A stretch of DNA of 64,000 nt from contig NZ_JABAIJ010000004.1 of assembly GCF_012641435.1 (NCBI RefSeq), forward strand, positions 350,428 through 414,427. Direction: 5' to 3'. Each line of letters opens with the position of its first letter. Within the stretch, counting starts at the first letter, position 1. The DNA is from Rhizobium sp. P38BS-XIX. GTDB taxonomy: Bacteria; Pseudomonadota; Alphaproteobacteria; Rhizobiales; Rhizobiaceae. The notes under the pieces are model-generated. The model saw only the letters and a list, made by a program, of their open reading frames with translations, was not told the origin of the DNA and made no database searches. The position numbers and the translations under genes are program-made. Positions 6,902 to 16,930 of the stretch are shown piece by piece.

Positions 6902-9616
6902 ATGGAAAAAAGCCTAGCGCGTTATATTTGGTCGAACACCCGGCTGGAGCAGATCTGGATACTGCTCGTCGTTGCGGCGTCGATGATCCCGTACTTCCTG
7001 TCCTTCGACCTGCCAAAGCAGATCGTCAACGGGCCGATTCAGGGCAAGGGTTTCGAGCATCCCGGCGATACCCAGACTTTCATGCATATCGCTTTCGACA
7101 TGCCGTTGATCGGCCATGTCGAGGTGTTTCATGGCATACAGCTTACGCGCATGTGGATGCTCATTGCGCTGAGCCTTGTGTTTCTGGCTCTCGTCGTCCT
7201 CAACGGCCTCTTCAAGCTTTATATCAACACCTATAAGGGGCGGCTTGGCGAGCGTATGCTGCGACGCATCCGCTTCGAGCTGATCGATCGTGTTCTGCGG
7301 TTCCCGCCGGCGCATTTCAAGCGGGTCAAGCCCGCAGAAATCGCCACGATGATCAAGGATGAGGTGGAGCCGATGGGCGGCTTTACCGGCGATGCCTTCG
7401 TGCAGCCGGCGCTTCTCGGCGGCCAGGCCGTGACCGCCCTTATCTTCATTATCATGCAGAACTTCTGGCTGGGCATGATTGCCGCCGGCATCGTCGCCGT
7501 GCAGGCGATCGTCATCCCGCGCATGCGAAAGCGGCTTCTTGAACTCGGCCGCCAGCGCCAGTTGACGGCGCGCGAACTTTCCGGCCGCGTTGGGGAAATC
7601 GTTGACGGTATCGGCACAATCCATGCCAACGATACGACGAACCTGGAGCGGGCCGATATTGCTCAACGACTTGGGCTGATCTTTTCCATCCGCTACGACC
7701 TCTACCAGTGGAAGTTCCTGGTAAAGTTCATCAATAACTTCCTTGCCCAGGTCACGCCGTTCCTCTTCTATCTGGTCGGCGGTTTTCTTGCCCTTCAGGG
7801 TCGGCTGGATATCGGCCAGCTCGTTGCGGTCATCAACGCCTACAAGGATCTTCCCGGGCCGCTCAAGGAGCTGATCGACTGGGATCAGTCTCGTCAGGAC
7901 GTCCAGGTCAAGTATAATCAGGTGGTCGAGCAATTCAGCGTCGACAATCTCATCGATCCGAAAATTCAGATCGTCTCGCCTGCGCCGGCCGGTCGTATCA
8001 CGCATGCGTTGGTCGCCACCAATCTGACCGTTGTCGACGATAGCGGCGCCCGCGTGCTCGATCATGTCTCGGTGGAAATCCAGCCGGGAGAACGGGTGGC
8101 GATCGTCGGTGACAGCGGCGCGGGTGGTGAGTATCTGGCCGAGGCGCTCGGGCGGCTTGTCTGGCCCGATACCGGACGTATTTCGATCGACGGTCGGGAT
8201 CTGCTGGAGCTGCCGGAATCTTTGACAGGCCGACGCATCGCCTACGCGTCGTCCGAGACCTTCTTTTTTCACGGCACGTTGCGCAGCAACCTTCTCTATG
8301 GCCTGAAGCACGCGCCGCTTATCGCCCCCGATTATGATGAGGAAGAGGCAACCAAGGCAAAGTGGCGAATGACCGAGGCACGCCGTGCCGCCAATCCCGA
8401 ACTGGATCTCAACGGCGACTGGGTCGACTATGCCGCGGCAGGCGCGACAGGCCCGGACGATATTTATTCCGTTATTCGACCTGTGCTGGATGCCGTTGCC
8501 ATGTCGCAGGACATTTTCGACATGGCGCTGCGATCAAGCGTCGATACCGTAGCGCACGAGGATCTGACGTCTCGCATCGTCGAACTGCGACAGGCATTGC
8601 GACAGCGGCTGCAGGAAGAAAAGCTGGAAGAGCTCGTCGTTCCCTTCCAGTTCGATACCTATAATCTGCAGGCGACTGTCGGTGAAAATCTGCTGTTCGG
8701 CACGCTGAAGCGGCCGCAAATGACCAACCGGAAACTCGCCGCACACCCTTATTTCCGCCAGCTTTTCGCGGAAACGGGCCTCATCGCCGATCTCTACGAC
8801 ATGGGCCTGGAGATTGCGGAAAACGCCGTCGAACTGTTTACCGATCTGCCGCCGGATCATCCGTTCTTCCAGCAGCTGACCTTCATGACGGCGGAAGATA
8901 TTCCGACCTATGAGGCTTTGCTGCAGAAACTTAACGGCAAGGGGTATGAAGCAGCGACGAATGACGAGCGCTCGGCGATTATCCGCCTGAGCTTTTCCTA
9001 TATCGAGCCACGCCATCGTTTTGGTCTTCTCACCCAGATGCTCATGGAAAAGATCGTCCAGGCACGCTCCAAATTCTATGAGAATATTCCCGCCGATCTC
9101 GCCAGCGTCATCGAGCGTTATGATCCCGAGCGATTTACCGCATCCGCGACGCTGATGGACAATGTCCTCTTCGGCCGCATCGCGCACCAGCAGGCCAATG
9201 CGCCCGAGCAGATCCATCAGATCATGTATGATGTCTTCGGACGCCTCGGCATGCACGATAGCGTGCTCTCTATCGGTCTCGATTTCGATGTCGGCTCCGG
9301 CGGCAAACGTCTGACGAACGTGCAGCGCCAAAAGCTCAATGTCGGGCGAGCGCTTTTGAAGCGTGCGGACTACATTATCTGCAACCGCCCGCTGCCGGCG
9401 CTCGATCATCGCGTGCAGGATCAGATCGCAAGAGCCATTCTAGGCGATCTGGAAACCGATGGCTACGCACCGGCTATCGTCTGGGTTCTGTCCAACCCAA
9501 GTTTCGCTGAATTGTTCGACCGAGTTCTGGTCTTTGATCACGGCAGCCTTGTCGAAAGTGGCTCGAGCACTGACCTTTTAGAAAAAAATGGTATGTTCAA
9601 AGAACTGTTATCGTAA
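6902..9616 (+). CDS. ABC-exporter-like membrane protein with degenerate, interrupted ATPase domain
   Basis: Protein of 904 residues against about 580-600 for a normal half-exporter. The N-terminal ~330 residues form an exporter-type transmembrane domain, with helices near 17-35, 85-110, 168-205 and 275-300. A nucleotide-binding-like domain starts near 370, but its motifs are lost: Walker A reads GDSGAGGE (403-410) with the Lys replaced; the Q-loop Gln is Ser; the signature is LTNVQ (804-808); Walker B reads IICNR (825-829) with Asp to Asn and Glu to Arg; the switch His near the C-terminus is Asn (VLSNPS). About 330 residues are inserted between Q-loop and signature. The frame is intact, so this is not a decaying gene. 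It probably acts as a membrane receptor, scaffold or regulated channel. It sits between the transferases and the nucleotide-binding protein. Confidence 0.85.
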   Translation: MEKSLARYIWSNTRLEQIWILLVVAASMIPYFLSFDLPKQIVNGPIQGKGFEHPGDTQTFMHIAFDMPLIGHVEVFHGIQLTRMWMLIALSLVFLALVVLNGLFKLYINTYKGRLGERMLRRIRFELIDRVLRFPPAHFKRVKPAEIATMIKDEVEPMGGFTGDAFVQPALLGGQAVTALIFIIMQNFWLGMIAAGIVAVQAIVIPRMRKRLLELGRQRQLTARELSGRVGEIVDGIGTIHANDTTNLERADIAQRLGLIFSIRYDLYQWKFLVKFINNFLAQVTPFLFYLVGGFLALQGRLDIGQLVAVINAYKDLPGPLKELIDWDQSRQDVQVKYNQVVEQFSVDNLIDPKIQIVSPAPAGRITHALVATNLTVVDDSGARVLDHVSVEIQPGERVAIVGDSGAGGEYLAEALGRLVWPDTGRISIDGRDLLELPESLTGRRIAYASSETFFFHGTLRSNLLYGLKHAPLIAPDYDEEEATKAKWRMTEARRAANPELDLNGDWVDYAAAGATGPDDIYSVIRPVLDAVAMSQDIFDMALRSSVDTVAHEDLTSRIVELRQALRQRLQEEKLEELVVPFQFDTYNLQATVGENLLFGTLKRPQMTNRKLAAHPYFRQLFAETGLIADLYDMGLEIAENAVELFTDLPPDHPFFQQLTFMTAEDIPTYEALLQKLNGKGYEAATNDERSAIIRLSFSYIEPRHRFGLLTQMLMEKIVQARSKFYENIPADLASVIERYDPERFTASATLMDNVLFGRIAHQQANAPEQIHQIMYDVFGRLGMHDSVLSIGLDFDVGSGGKRLTNVQRQKLNVGRALLKRADYIICNRPLPALDHRVQDQIARAILGDLETDGYAPAIVWVLSNPSFAELFDRVLVFDHGSLVESGSSTDLLEKNGMFKELLS

Positions 9617-9669
9617 TATCCTATCTCGACAGTGGCGACTGGGGCTGAACACTGGGGGTTTTTAAGTTC

Positions 9670-10146
9670 ATGCTTCTGAAGGATGAAGTTGAAATGCTGA
9701 AGCGGGTGCCGATTTTTTCGCGCATCGCGCCTGCGAAATTGAAACTTCTGGCGTTCACGTCGGATCGCGTCAGCTACAATGCTGGCCAAACGCTGTTTCA
9801 TCAGGGTGATCAGGGTGATGCGGCGTATGTTGTTCTTTCAGGGACCGCTGATATTCTCGTCGATAGCCCCGCCGGCGAGATCAAGGTCGCCGAAGTCGAC
9901 CTGAATTCGATCGTCGGTGAAATTGCTATTCTCTGCGATGTCTCCCGTACCGCTACGGTAAAAGCTACTTCCAGGCTTGAGGCTCTCAAGATCAGCAAGG
10001 AGCATTTCCTGAAGCTTTTGAGCGATTTTCCGGAGATGGCTGTCGAGATTATGCGTGTTCTCGCGGATCGCCTGAACCACACCACCTCCGAACTCACGGC
10101 TGTTCGTAGCCGGCTGAGCCATCCCCAGCCAATGTCCACGCACTAA
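9670..10146 (+). CDS. Stand-alone cyclic-nucleotide-binding domain protein
   Basis: Protein of 158 residues that is one Crp/Fnr-like cNMP-binding domain with no helix-turn-helix. The beta-roll runs from about 12 to 100, with the phosphate-binding cassette VGEIAI (82-87) and SRTATV (92-97). The Gly-Glu and Arg that contact the ligand are kept, and the Thr after the Arg would allow cAMP or cGMP. A helix (about 100-140) closes it where Crp would continue into its DNA-binding domain. It therefore cannot regulate transcription alone and probably works by protein contact. It starts 53 bases after the degenerate ABC protein. ATG 9694, behind AAGGA, is an alternative start. Confidence 0.88.
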   Translation: MLLKDEVEMLKRVPIFSRIAPAKLKLLAFTSDRVSYNAGQTLFHQGDQGDAAYVVLSGTADILVDSPAGEIKVAEVDLNSIVGEIAILCDVSRTATVKATSRLEALKISKEHFLKLLSDFPEMAVEIMRVLADRLNHTTSELTAVRSRLSHPQPMSTH

Positions 10147-10240
10147 GGTGTAAGAAGAAGACATAAGCTCTCCTTCTCTTATTCGAATTCCGTGAAGACT
10201 ATCGCCGCCTGTGCGCGACTCCAATCGTGATCCTATCGTC

Positions 10241-11383
10241 CTAAATCAATTCACGCTTTGCAAGGTTGCGCATCAGATGTGACGCTCCGAACGTCCACGG
10301 TGCGCATTCCGTCGACAGCAACACACGATTTCTCAGTGCGCCCAGCTTGTCGTTGGAAATGGTGACGATGTCGCCGACCTTGTGGGTGAAACCCTGGCCG
10401 GGCGTGTCGCGATCTTCAACCGGCGCGAAGAGTGTGCCCATAAACAACACGAATCCATCCGGATATTGATGATGACGACCGATGGTCTGGGAGACAAGGT
10501 CCAGCGGATCACGGCTGATTTCTTTCATCGATGAACGGCCGTGCAGGACATAGCCATCCTCACCTTCGACTTTCAAATCGAGGTCGGCATTGCGCACGTC
10601 GTCAAGGCCGTAGGTTCCGTCGAACAGGCGGATGAACGGGCCGATCGAGCACGAGGCATTGTTGTCTTTCGCCTTTCCGAGCAACAAGGCGGAGCGGCCC
10701 TCGACATCGCGCAGGTTGACGTCGTTGCCGAGTGTCGCGCCCTTGACCCGGCCTCGGCTATCGACCGCAAGCACGATTTCAGGCTCGGGGTTGTTCCATT
10801 TGGAGATCGGGTGCAAGCCGACATCCGCACCCAGTCCAACCGAGGACATGACCTGCGATTTGGAGAAGACTTCGGCATCCGGTCCGATGCCGACTTCGAG
10901 ATATTGCGACCAGACGCCCTCCTCGATCAGGGCCGCCTTGACCTTGGCGGCCTCGGGCGAGCCGGCCTTGAGGTTGCGCAGGCTATCGCCGATCAATGCA
11001 GTCACCTTGCCGCGGATCGATTCCGCAAGGTCGGGATTGCCGGCCGCGCGTTCTTCGATGACGCGCTCGAGCATGGAGCGAGCGAAGGTGACGCCGCAGG
11101 CCTTGATTGCCTGCAGGTCGATCGGGGCGAGAAGATGGACGGACGAAGCATCGGCCTTGCCGGCAAGCAGATCATCGAGCTTTGCGACAGGCTCGCCTTT
11201 CTGTGTGCGGATGAAGGCAACAGGATCGTCTTTTTCCAGGAGATCGCGCATCGTCGGCGCTTCTCTCGACGTGATGTCGTAAAGCATGCCGTCGCGAAGA
11301 GTGACAAGAGCGGGGCCTTCCACTTCCGGGCGCCAGATGCGGCCGACAAATGTTCCGGTGGTGAATGTGTCCGAGTTGGCCAT
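10241..11383 (-). CDS. Fumarylacetoacetate hydrolase-family protein
   Basis: Protein of 380 residues from ATG 11383, chosen because GGAGGAG lies just upstream. The C-terminal two thirds carry the FAH-fold landmarks: NPEPEIVLAV for the metal-binding Glu pair, then 'GNDVNLRDVEGRSALLLGKAKD' and 'GDIVTISNDKLG'. The family includes 2-keto-3-deoxy sugar acid dehydratases/hydrolases and acylpyruvases; the length and the SIGP segment recall 2-dehydro-3-deoxy-D-arabinonate dehydratase-like members. It is the last gene in the direction of the alpha-galactoside operon but follows a terminator-like element, so it may be separately transcribed. A role in sugar-acid breakdown is an inference from the neighbourhood. 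Confidence 0.8.
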   Translation of the reverse strand: MANSDTFTTGTFVGRIWRPEVEGPALVTLRDGMLYDITSREAPTMRDLLEKDDPVAFIRTQKGEPVAKLDDLLAGKADASSVHLLAPIDLQAIKACGVTFARSMLERVIEERAAGNPDLAESIRGKVTALIGDSLRNLKAGSPEAAKVKAALIEEGVWSQYLEVGIGPDAEVFSKSQVMSSVGLGADVGLHPISKWNNPEPEIVLAVDSRGRVKGATLGNDVNLRDVEGRSALLLGKAKDNNASCSIGPFIRLFDGTYGLDDVRNADLDLKVEGEDGYVLHGRSSMKEISRDPLDLVSQTIGRHHQYPDGFVLFMGTLFAPVEDRDTPGQGFTHKVGDIVTISNDKLGALRNRVLLSTECAPWTFGASHLMRNLAKRELI

Positions 11384-11476
11384 GTCGTTCGTCTCCTCCA
11401 AACTGCGAGCGGTTTTAACGCAGTCGATGCTGCTTTGCCATCCGTTATCGTCCTATCATTCGCGACCTTTTTGGAC

Positions 11477-11507
11477 TTACATTTTTTCCATGCAGCAAAA
11501 AATGTAA
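11477..11507. repeat. AT-rich perfect inverted repeat
   Basis: Two 11-base arms, TTACATTTTTT and AAAAAATGTAA, are separated by nine bases. The element lies between agaL2 and the FAH-family gene and directly abuts the GC-rich hairpin at 11507-11533. Its left part provides the T-rich tail for that hairpin on the minus strand. It could be part of a terminator or an operator upstream of the FAH-family gene. Confidence 0.5.
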
Positions 11508-11533
11508 GGCCCCGCGGCGTCGCCGCGAGGCCT
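11507..11533 (-). terminator. Intrinsic terminator-like hairpin after agaL2
   Basis: The inverted repeat is AGGCC, one mismatch, CGCGGCG, a one-base loop, CGCCGCG, one mismatch, GGCCT. Read on the minus strand it is followed by TTACATTTTTT, the stem plus T-run expected of a Rho-independent terminator. It lies 29 bases beyond the agaL2 stop and would end the alpha-galactoside transcript before the FAH-family gene. Confidence 0.6.
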
Positions 11534-11561
11534 TTGGGCCGCAAGCCGGGAGAGAGTAGCT

Positions 11562-12932
11562 TTACGCGGCCTGAACCTTGCGATTGCTGCGTGCCCATTC
11601 CGGCAGCCAATCGCCATGGGCAACGAGGAGCTCATCGACCAATGACCATATCTGGTCGAGATCGAGCTCGGCTGCCGTATGCGGATCCATCATCGCCGCA
11701 TGGTAGATGTGTTCGCGGTTCTCAGTCAGCAAAGCTTTGACCGTCAATTCCTGCACGTTGATGTTCGTGCGGATCAACGCTGTCAGCTGCGGCGGCAGAT
11801 CGCCGACATAGGTCGGCTGGATGCCTGAGGCGTCGACGAGGCAGGCAACTTCGGCCGCGCAATTGGCTGGCAAAGACGTGATGCAGCCATTGTTGCGGAC
11901 GTTGCCGTAGATGACCGAGGGTTCGCCGGTCCAGACCGAATTGATGATGGACGAGGCATACTCCTTCGACTGCTTGACCTCGATTGTCTCGGCCGTGCGA
12001 TATTCCTCGGCCTGGTTCTTCCAGCGTGCGACCTGCTCGATGCAGCGCTTCGGATATTCGTCGAGCGGAATGCCGAACTTCTCGATCAGATCCTCGCGGC
12101 CTTCCTTGATGAAGTAGGGCGTATATTCGGCGAAATGCTCAGAGCTTTCGGTCACGAAATAGCCGAGACGGGTCAGCATCTCGTAGCGCACCTTGTTTGG
12201 GCACCGCGGGTTCCAGCCGGGCTTCGGCGCGCGTCCCTCGCGATATCCACGGACGAGATCGGGATAAAGATTGCGATAGGAGCCATCAGGCTGACGATGC
12301 TCGAATTCGAGATAGAAGGCCATGTGATTGATCCCGGCCGAACGGTAGCGGATCTCGTCATAGGGAATGTCGAGATCGTGCGCCAATTCCATCGCTGTAC
12401 CCTGCACGGAATGGCAAAGGCCGACCTGCTTGATCGTGGGATATTTCTCACCGATCGCCCAGGTGTTGATCGCCATCGGATTTACATATTGCAGCATGAT
12501 CGCATTCGGGCAGACGGCGAGCATGTCCTCGCAGATCTTCCAGAGGTGCGGGACCGTGCGCAGGCCGCGCATGATGCCGCCGACGCCGAGCGTGTCGGCG
12601 ATCGTCTGGCGCAGGCCGTATTTCTTCGGCACCTCGAAATCGGTGACGGTGCAGGGCTCGTAGCCGCCGATCTGGAAAGCGACGACGACGAAGTGTGCGC
12701 CATCAAGCGCCTTGCGCTGATCGGTAAAGGTTTCGACCGTTGCGGACGCACCGAGCGTTGAAGCGAGCTTGCGGGCGACGATGGCGCTCTCGTCCAGCCG
12801 CTGCGGATTGATGTCCATCAGCGCGATCCTGGCGCCGGCAAGGGCAGGGCGCTGCAAGACGTCGCCGATGATGTTTTTCATGAAGACGGTCGAGCCGGCT
12901 CCAATGAAGGTGATCTTGGGAGTGCCAGTCAT
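11562..12932 (-). CDS. agaL2: Family 4 glycosidase, probable alpha-galactosidase
   Basis: Protein of 456 residues with the NAD-binding motif FIGAGSTVF (9-17) and the metal/substrate residues of GH4 enzymes: C173 and H174 in GLCHSVQG and N202-H203 in GINHMAF. GH4 enzymes hydrolyse glycosides by an NAD+- and Mn2+-dependent redox-elimination route in the cytoplasm. It starts behind AGGAGA and is the sixth gene of an operon whose order (GH4, binding protein, two permeases, ATPase, GH4) matches agaL1-agpABCD-agaL2 of S. meliloti, hence the symbol. Substrates are likely melibiose or raffinose taken up by the adjacent transporter; alpha-glucosides or galacturonides cannot be excluded from sequence alone. 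Confidence 0.85.
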   Translation of the reverse strand: MTGTPKITFIGAGSTVFMKNIIGDVLQRPALAGARIALMDINPQRLDESAIVARKLASTLGASATVETFTDQRKALDGAHFVVVAFQIGGYEPCTVTDFEVPKKYGLRQTIADTLGVGGIMRGLRTVPHLWKICEDMLAVCPNAIMLQYVNPMAINTWAIGEKYPTIKQVGLCHSVQGTAMELAHDLDIPYDEIRYRSAGINHMAFYLEFEHRQPDGSYRNLYPDLVRGYREGRAPKPGWNPRCPNKVRYEMLTRLGYFVTESSEHFAEYTPYFIKEGREDLIEKFGIPLDEYPKRCIEQVARWKNQAEEYRTAETIEVKQSKEYASSIINSVWTGEPSVIYGNVRNNGCITSLPANCAAEVACLVDASGIQPTYVGDLPPQLTALIRTNINVQELTVKALLTENREHIYHAAMMDPHTAAELDLDQIWSLVDELLVAHGDWLPEWARSNRKVQAA

Positions 12933-12951
12933 TTTCTAAATCTCCTGAATG

Positions 12952-14622
<1,671 letters not shown>

Positions 14623-14635
14623 AGTCCTTCTCCTC

Positions 14636-15763
14636 TCAATAAGGGTCGATCGCGTCACGCAGCCCGTCGCCCAGAGCATTGAAGGCGAAGACTGTGACGA
14701 GAACGAAGGCGACGGGCGAGAGAATCCACGGGTAGGAGCCGATGACCGAATAGGTCGACGTATCCTGCAGCATCAGGCCCCAGGAGATCAGCGGCGGTTT
14801 GACCGCAAAGCCCAGGAAGCCGAGGAAGGATTCCAGCAGAACGACACTCGGGATCGCCAGCGTCACCGCCACGATGACATGGCTCATGACGTTCGGGAAG
14901 ACATGCTGGAGGATGATGCGCCGGTCGGTTGCACCGACGGCCATGGCTGCACGGACATACTCGATCCTCGCCAGCGCAAGCGTCTTGCCGCGAACCTCGC
15001 GCGACATCTGCGCCCAGCCAAGCGCCGACATGACGATGATGACGAAGGCGAGGAAGACGTTGGTCGGTGCCGTCACCGGGATCAGTGACGTCAGCGCCAG
15101 ATAAAGCGGCAGCTGCGGGAAAGCGAGAACTACTTCGACGAAGCGCTGGATCCAGGCGTCAAGCGTGCCGCCGAAATAACCAGAGATCATCCCAACCGTG
15201 GTGCCGACAATGGTGACGATGGCAACGACCGTCAGGGCAATCATCAACGAGATGCGGGAGCCGTAAATAACGCGTGAAAGCACGTCGCGGCCGAACTTGT
15301 CTGTACCGAGGAAGTGGACGGGACCGCCATCCGTCGTCCCGAAGAGATGCCGGTTGCCCGGGATCAGGCCAAACAGATTGTAGGGAGCGCCCTTGACGAA
15401 GAAACCGAGCAGGCGCGGATTGTCGTAATCAGGGCCAACGATCGGCTGGAAGGTGACGGGATCGAGATCGGATGTCTCGACGAGCGCATAGACCCGAGGC
15501 TGGAAGACGAAATTTCCATCCTTGTCATGAAAGCTGATTACTTGGGGTGGCGCAAAGCCCGTATCGGTGGCCTTCGGATCGAGAGGCGCGATGAACTCGG
15601 CAAACACCGCCATCACAAGAAGCAGAATGACAAGCGTGAGACCACTCATGCCCGTCCAGGAGCGCTTCAAGCGTCGCCAAACCAGGGCGATGTAACTCTC
15701 ATTGCCGCTTTTTCGATTGATCGTCTCTTCTGGCGGGGGCGGGGAGTTGCTGAAGGCGAGCAT
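14636..15763 (-). CDS. agpC: ABC permease of the alpha-galactoside importer (AgpC type)
   Basis: Protein of 375 residues, DppC family. One membrane helix near residue 40 follows a short cytoplasmic tail. A periplasmic insertion (about 65-145) with 'HDKDGNFVFQP' comes next, then the membrane core with the EAA loop near 280. The same insertion ('FDKDGNFVGPF') occurs in the permease at 1752-2930, so the two transporters belong to one subfamily. Its start codon overlaps the stop of the preceding permease by one base (TAATG), and the ATPase gene begins 13 bases downstream. Confidence 0.9.
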   Translation of the reverse strand: MLAFSNSPPPPEETINRKSGNESYIALVWRRLKRSWTGMSGLTLVILLLVMAVFAEFIAPLDPKATDTGFAPPQVISFHDKDGNFVFQPRVYALVETSDLDPVTFQPIVGPDYDNPRLLGFFVKGAPYNLFGLIPGNRHLFGTTDGGPVHFLGTDKFGRDVLSRVIYGSRISLMIALTVVAIVTIVGTTVGMISGYFGGTLDAWIQRFVEVVLAFPQLPLYLALTSLIPVTAPTNVFLAFVIIVMSALGWAQMSREVRGKTLALARIEYVRAAMAVGATDRRIILQHVFPNVMSHVIVAVTLAIPSVVLLESFLGFLGFAVKPPLISWGLMLQDTSTYSVIGSYPWILSPVAFVLVTVFAFNALGDGLRDAIDPY

Positions 15764-16773
15764 TAGTGGATCCCTCCCTGTTGACGCACGCGGGGATCGA
15801 GCATGGCAAGCAGCATGTCGGCAATGATGTTGCCGATGATGAGGGTTGCCGACAGCACCATCATGAAGGTCGCGGTGACGTAGACGTCGCCCACAGCCAT
15901 GGAACCGACGATCGCCGGTCCTACGGTCGGCAATGTGAAGATGATTGCGGTCTCGATTTCGCCTGTCAGCATATAGGGCAGGACCACGCCCTGATACATG
16001 ACGAGCGGATGCAATGCGTTGGGCACGGCATGGCGCATGACGACGGCACTCCCCGAAAGGCCCTTGGCGCGTGCGGTTTCGACATATTGCGCGTTCAGCG
16101 TGTCGAGCAGATTACCGCGCATGATGCGCATGTTGTAGGCGAGGCCACCGAAAGTGGCGATGGCGACGACCGGCCAAATGTGTTTGACGAGATCGACAAA
16201 TTTGGCCCAAGACCATGGTGCACCGCCATATTGCGGCGAGAAGAAACTGCCGATCTCCGAGACGTTGAGCTGAAAGACAAGGATATAGACGATGATCAGC
16301 GCCATCAGGAAGCGCGGCACCGTCATGCCGAGGAAGGAGATGCCGGCGAGCAGGTTGTCGATCCAGCTATATTGCCGCGTCGCCGCCCATATGCCGAAGC
16401 CGATGCCGAGAATGGATGCCAGAATATGGCAGACCAGCGCCAAGGCCAGCGTTCGTGGCAGCCGCTCGCCGACGACGTCGGCAACAGGCTTGTTGTAGAC
16501 CATGCTATAGCCGAAATCGCCCTTCGTGACGATGCCGCCGATCCAGTTGAAGTATTGGACGACCATCGGCTTATCGAGGCCGTGTTCCTTGCGATAGGCC
16601 TGCGCCTGGGCGTCTGCCTGTTCGAAAGAGGCGCCGCCCTGGTTCATCAGCTGCGAGCGGATGTAATCGGCATAGTCGCCCGGGGGTGCCTGGATTATGG
16701 CGAACGTCACCACGCTCAGGATGAAGAGCACCGGTATCGCCGAGGCTATGCGCACGAGCAGGAATCGTAACAT
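15763..16773 (-). CDS. agpB: ABC permease of the alpha-galactoside importer (AgpB type)
   Basis: Protein of 336 residues, DppB family, starting MLRFLLVRIAS with an immediate membrane helix. 'APPGDYADY' and 'GDFGYSMVYN' are the usual family landmarks, and the EAA loop 'ETARAKGLSGSAVV' lies near residue 230. The frame is open 38 residues further upstream, but those residues look non-coding, and family members begin at the helix; AAGAGAAG lies upstream of the chosen ATG. It is separated from agpA by 157 bases holding a strong hairpin. Confidence 0.9.
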   Translation of the reverse strand: MLRFLLVRIASAIPVLFILSVVTFAIIQAPPGDYADYIRSQLMNQGGASFEQADAQAQAYRKEHGLDKPMVVQYFNWIGGIVTKGDFGYSMVYNKPVADVVGERLPRTLALALVCHILASILGIGFGIWAATRQYSWIDNLLAGISFLGMTVPRFLMALIIVYILVFQLNVSEIGSFFSPQYGGAPWSWAKFVDLVKHIWPVVAIATFGGLAYNMRIMRGNLLDTLNAQYVETARAKGLSGSAVVMRHAVPNALHPLVMYQGVVLPYMLTGEIETAIIFTLPTVGPAIVGSMAVGDVYVTATFMMVLSATLIIGNIIADMLLAMLDPRVRQQGGIH

Positions 16774-16881
16774 CGGACGGTTCGCTTCTCTTGATGCTGT
16801 CTGCACTCTCATTCCTTCAGAATGACATGCGCCAGCGGTTTCTATTTGCCCGGCGATAGCTGATCGCTGGAATGCGTCGGG

Positions 16882-16915
16882 TTCCATGGCAACCGGCTAT
16901 GCGGTTGCCATGGAA
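16882..16915 (-). other. Perfect 14-bp hairpin between agpA and agpB
   Basis: Arms TTCCATGGCAACCG and CGGTTGCCATGGAA enclose a six-base loop. There is no T-run on either side, so this is more likely an mRNA-stabilising or partial-termination element than a full terminator. Its position 16 bases after the binding-protein gene would keep binding-protein mRNA more abundant than that of the membrane components. Confidence 0.65.
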
Positions 16916-16930
16916 TTGGCTCGTCCGACC

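Noticed and set aside
6914-8311. A 465-residue minus-strand frame opposite the pseudo-ABC gene
   Set aside because: Antisense shadow with no protein-like pattern; the plus-strand frame shows clear exporter membrane helices.
10541-11740. A 399-residue plus-strand frame over the FAH-family gene
   Set aside because: Antisense shadow; the minus-strand gene has family motifs and a strong ribosome site.
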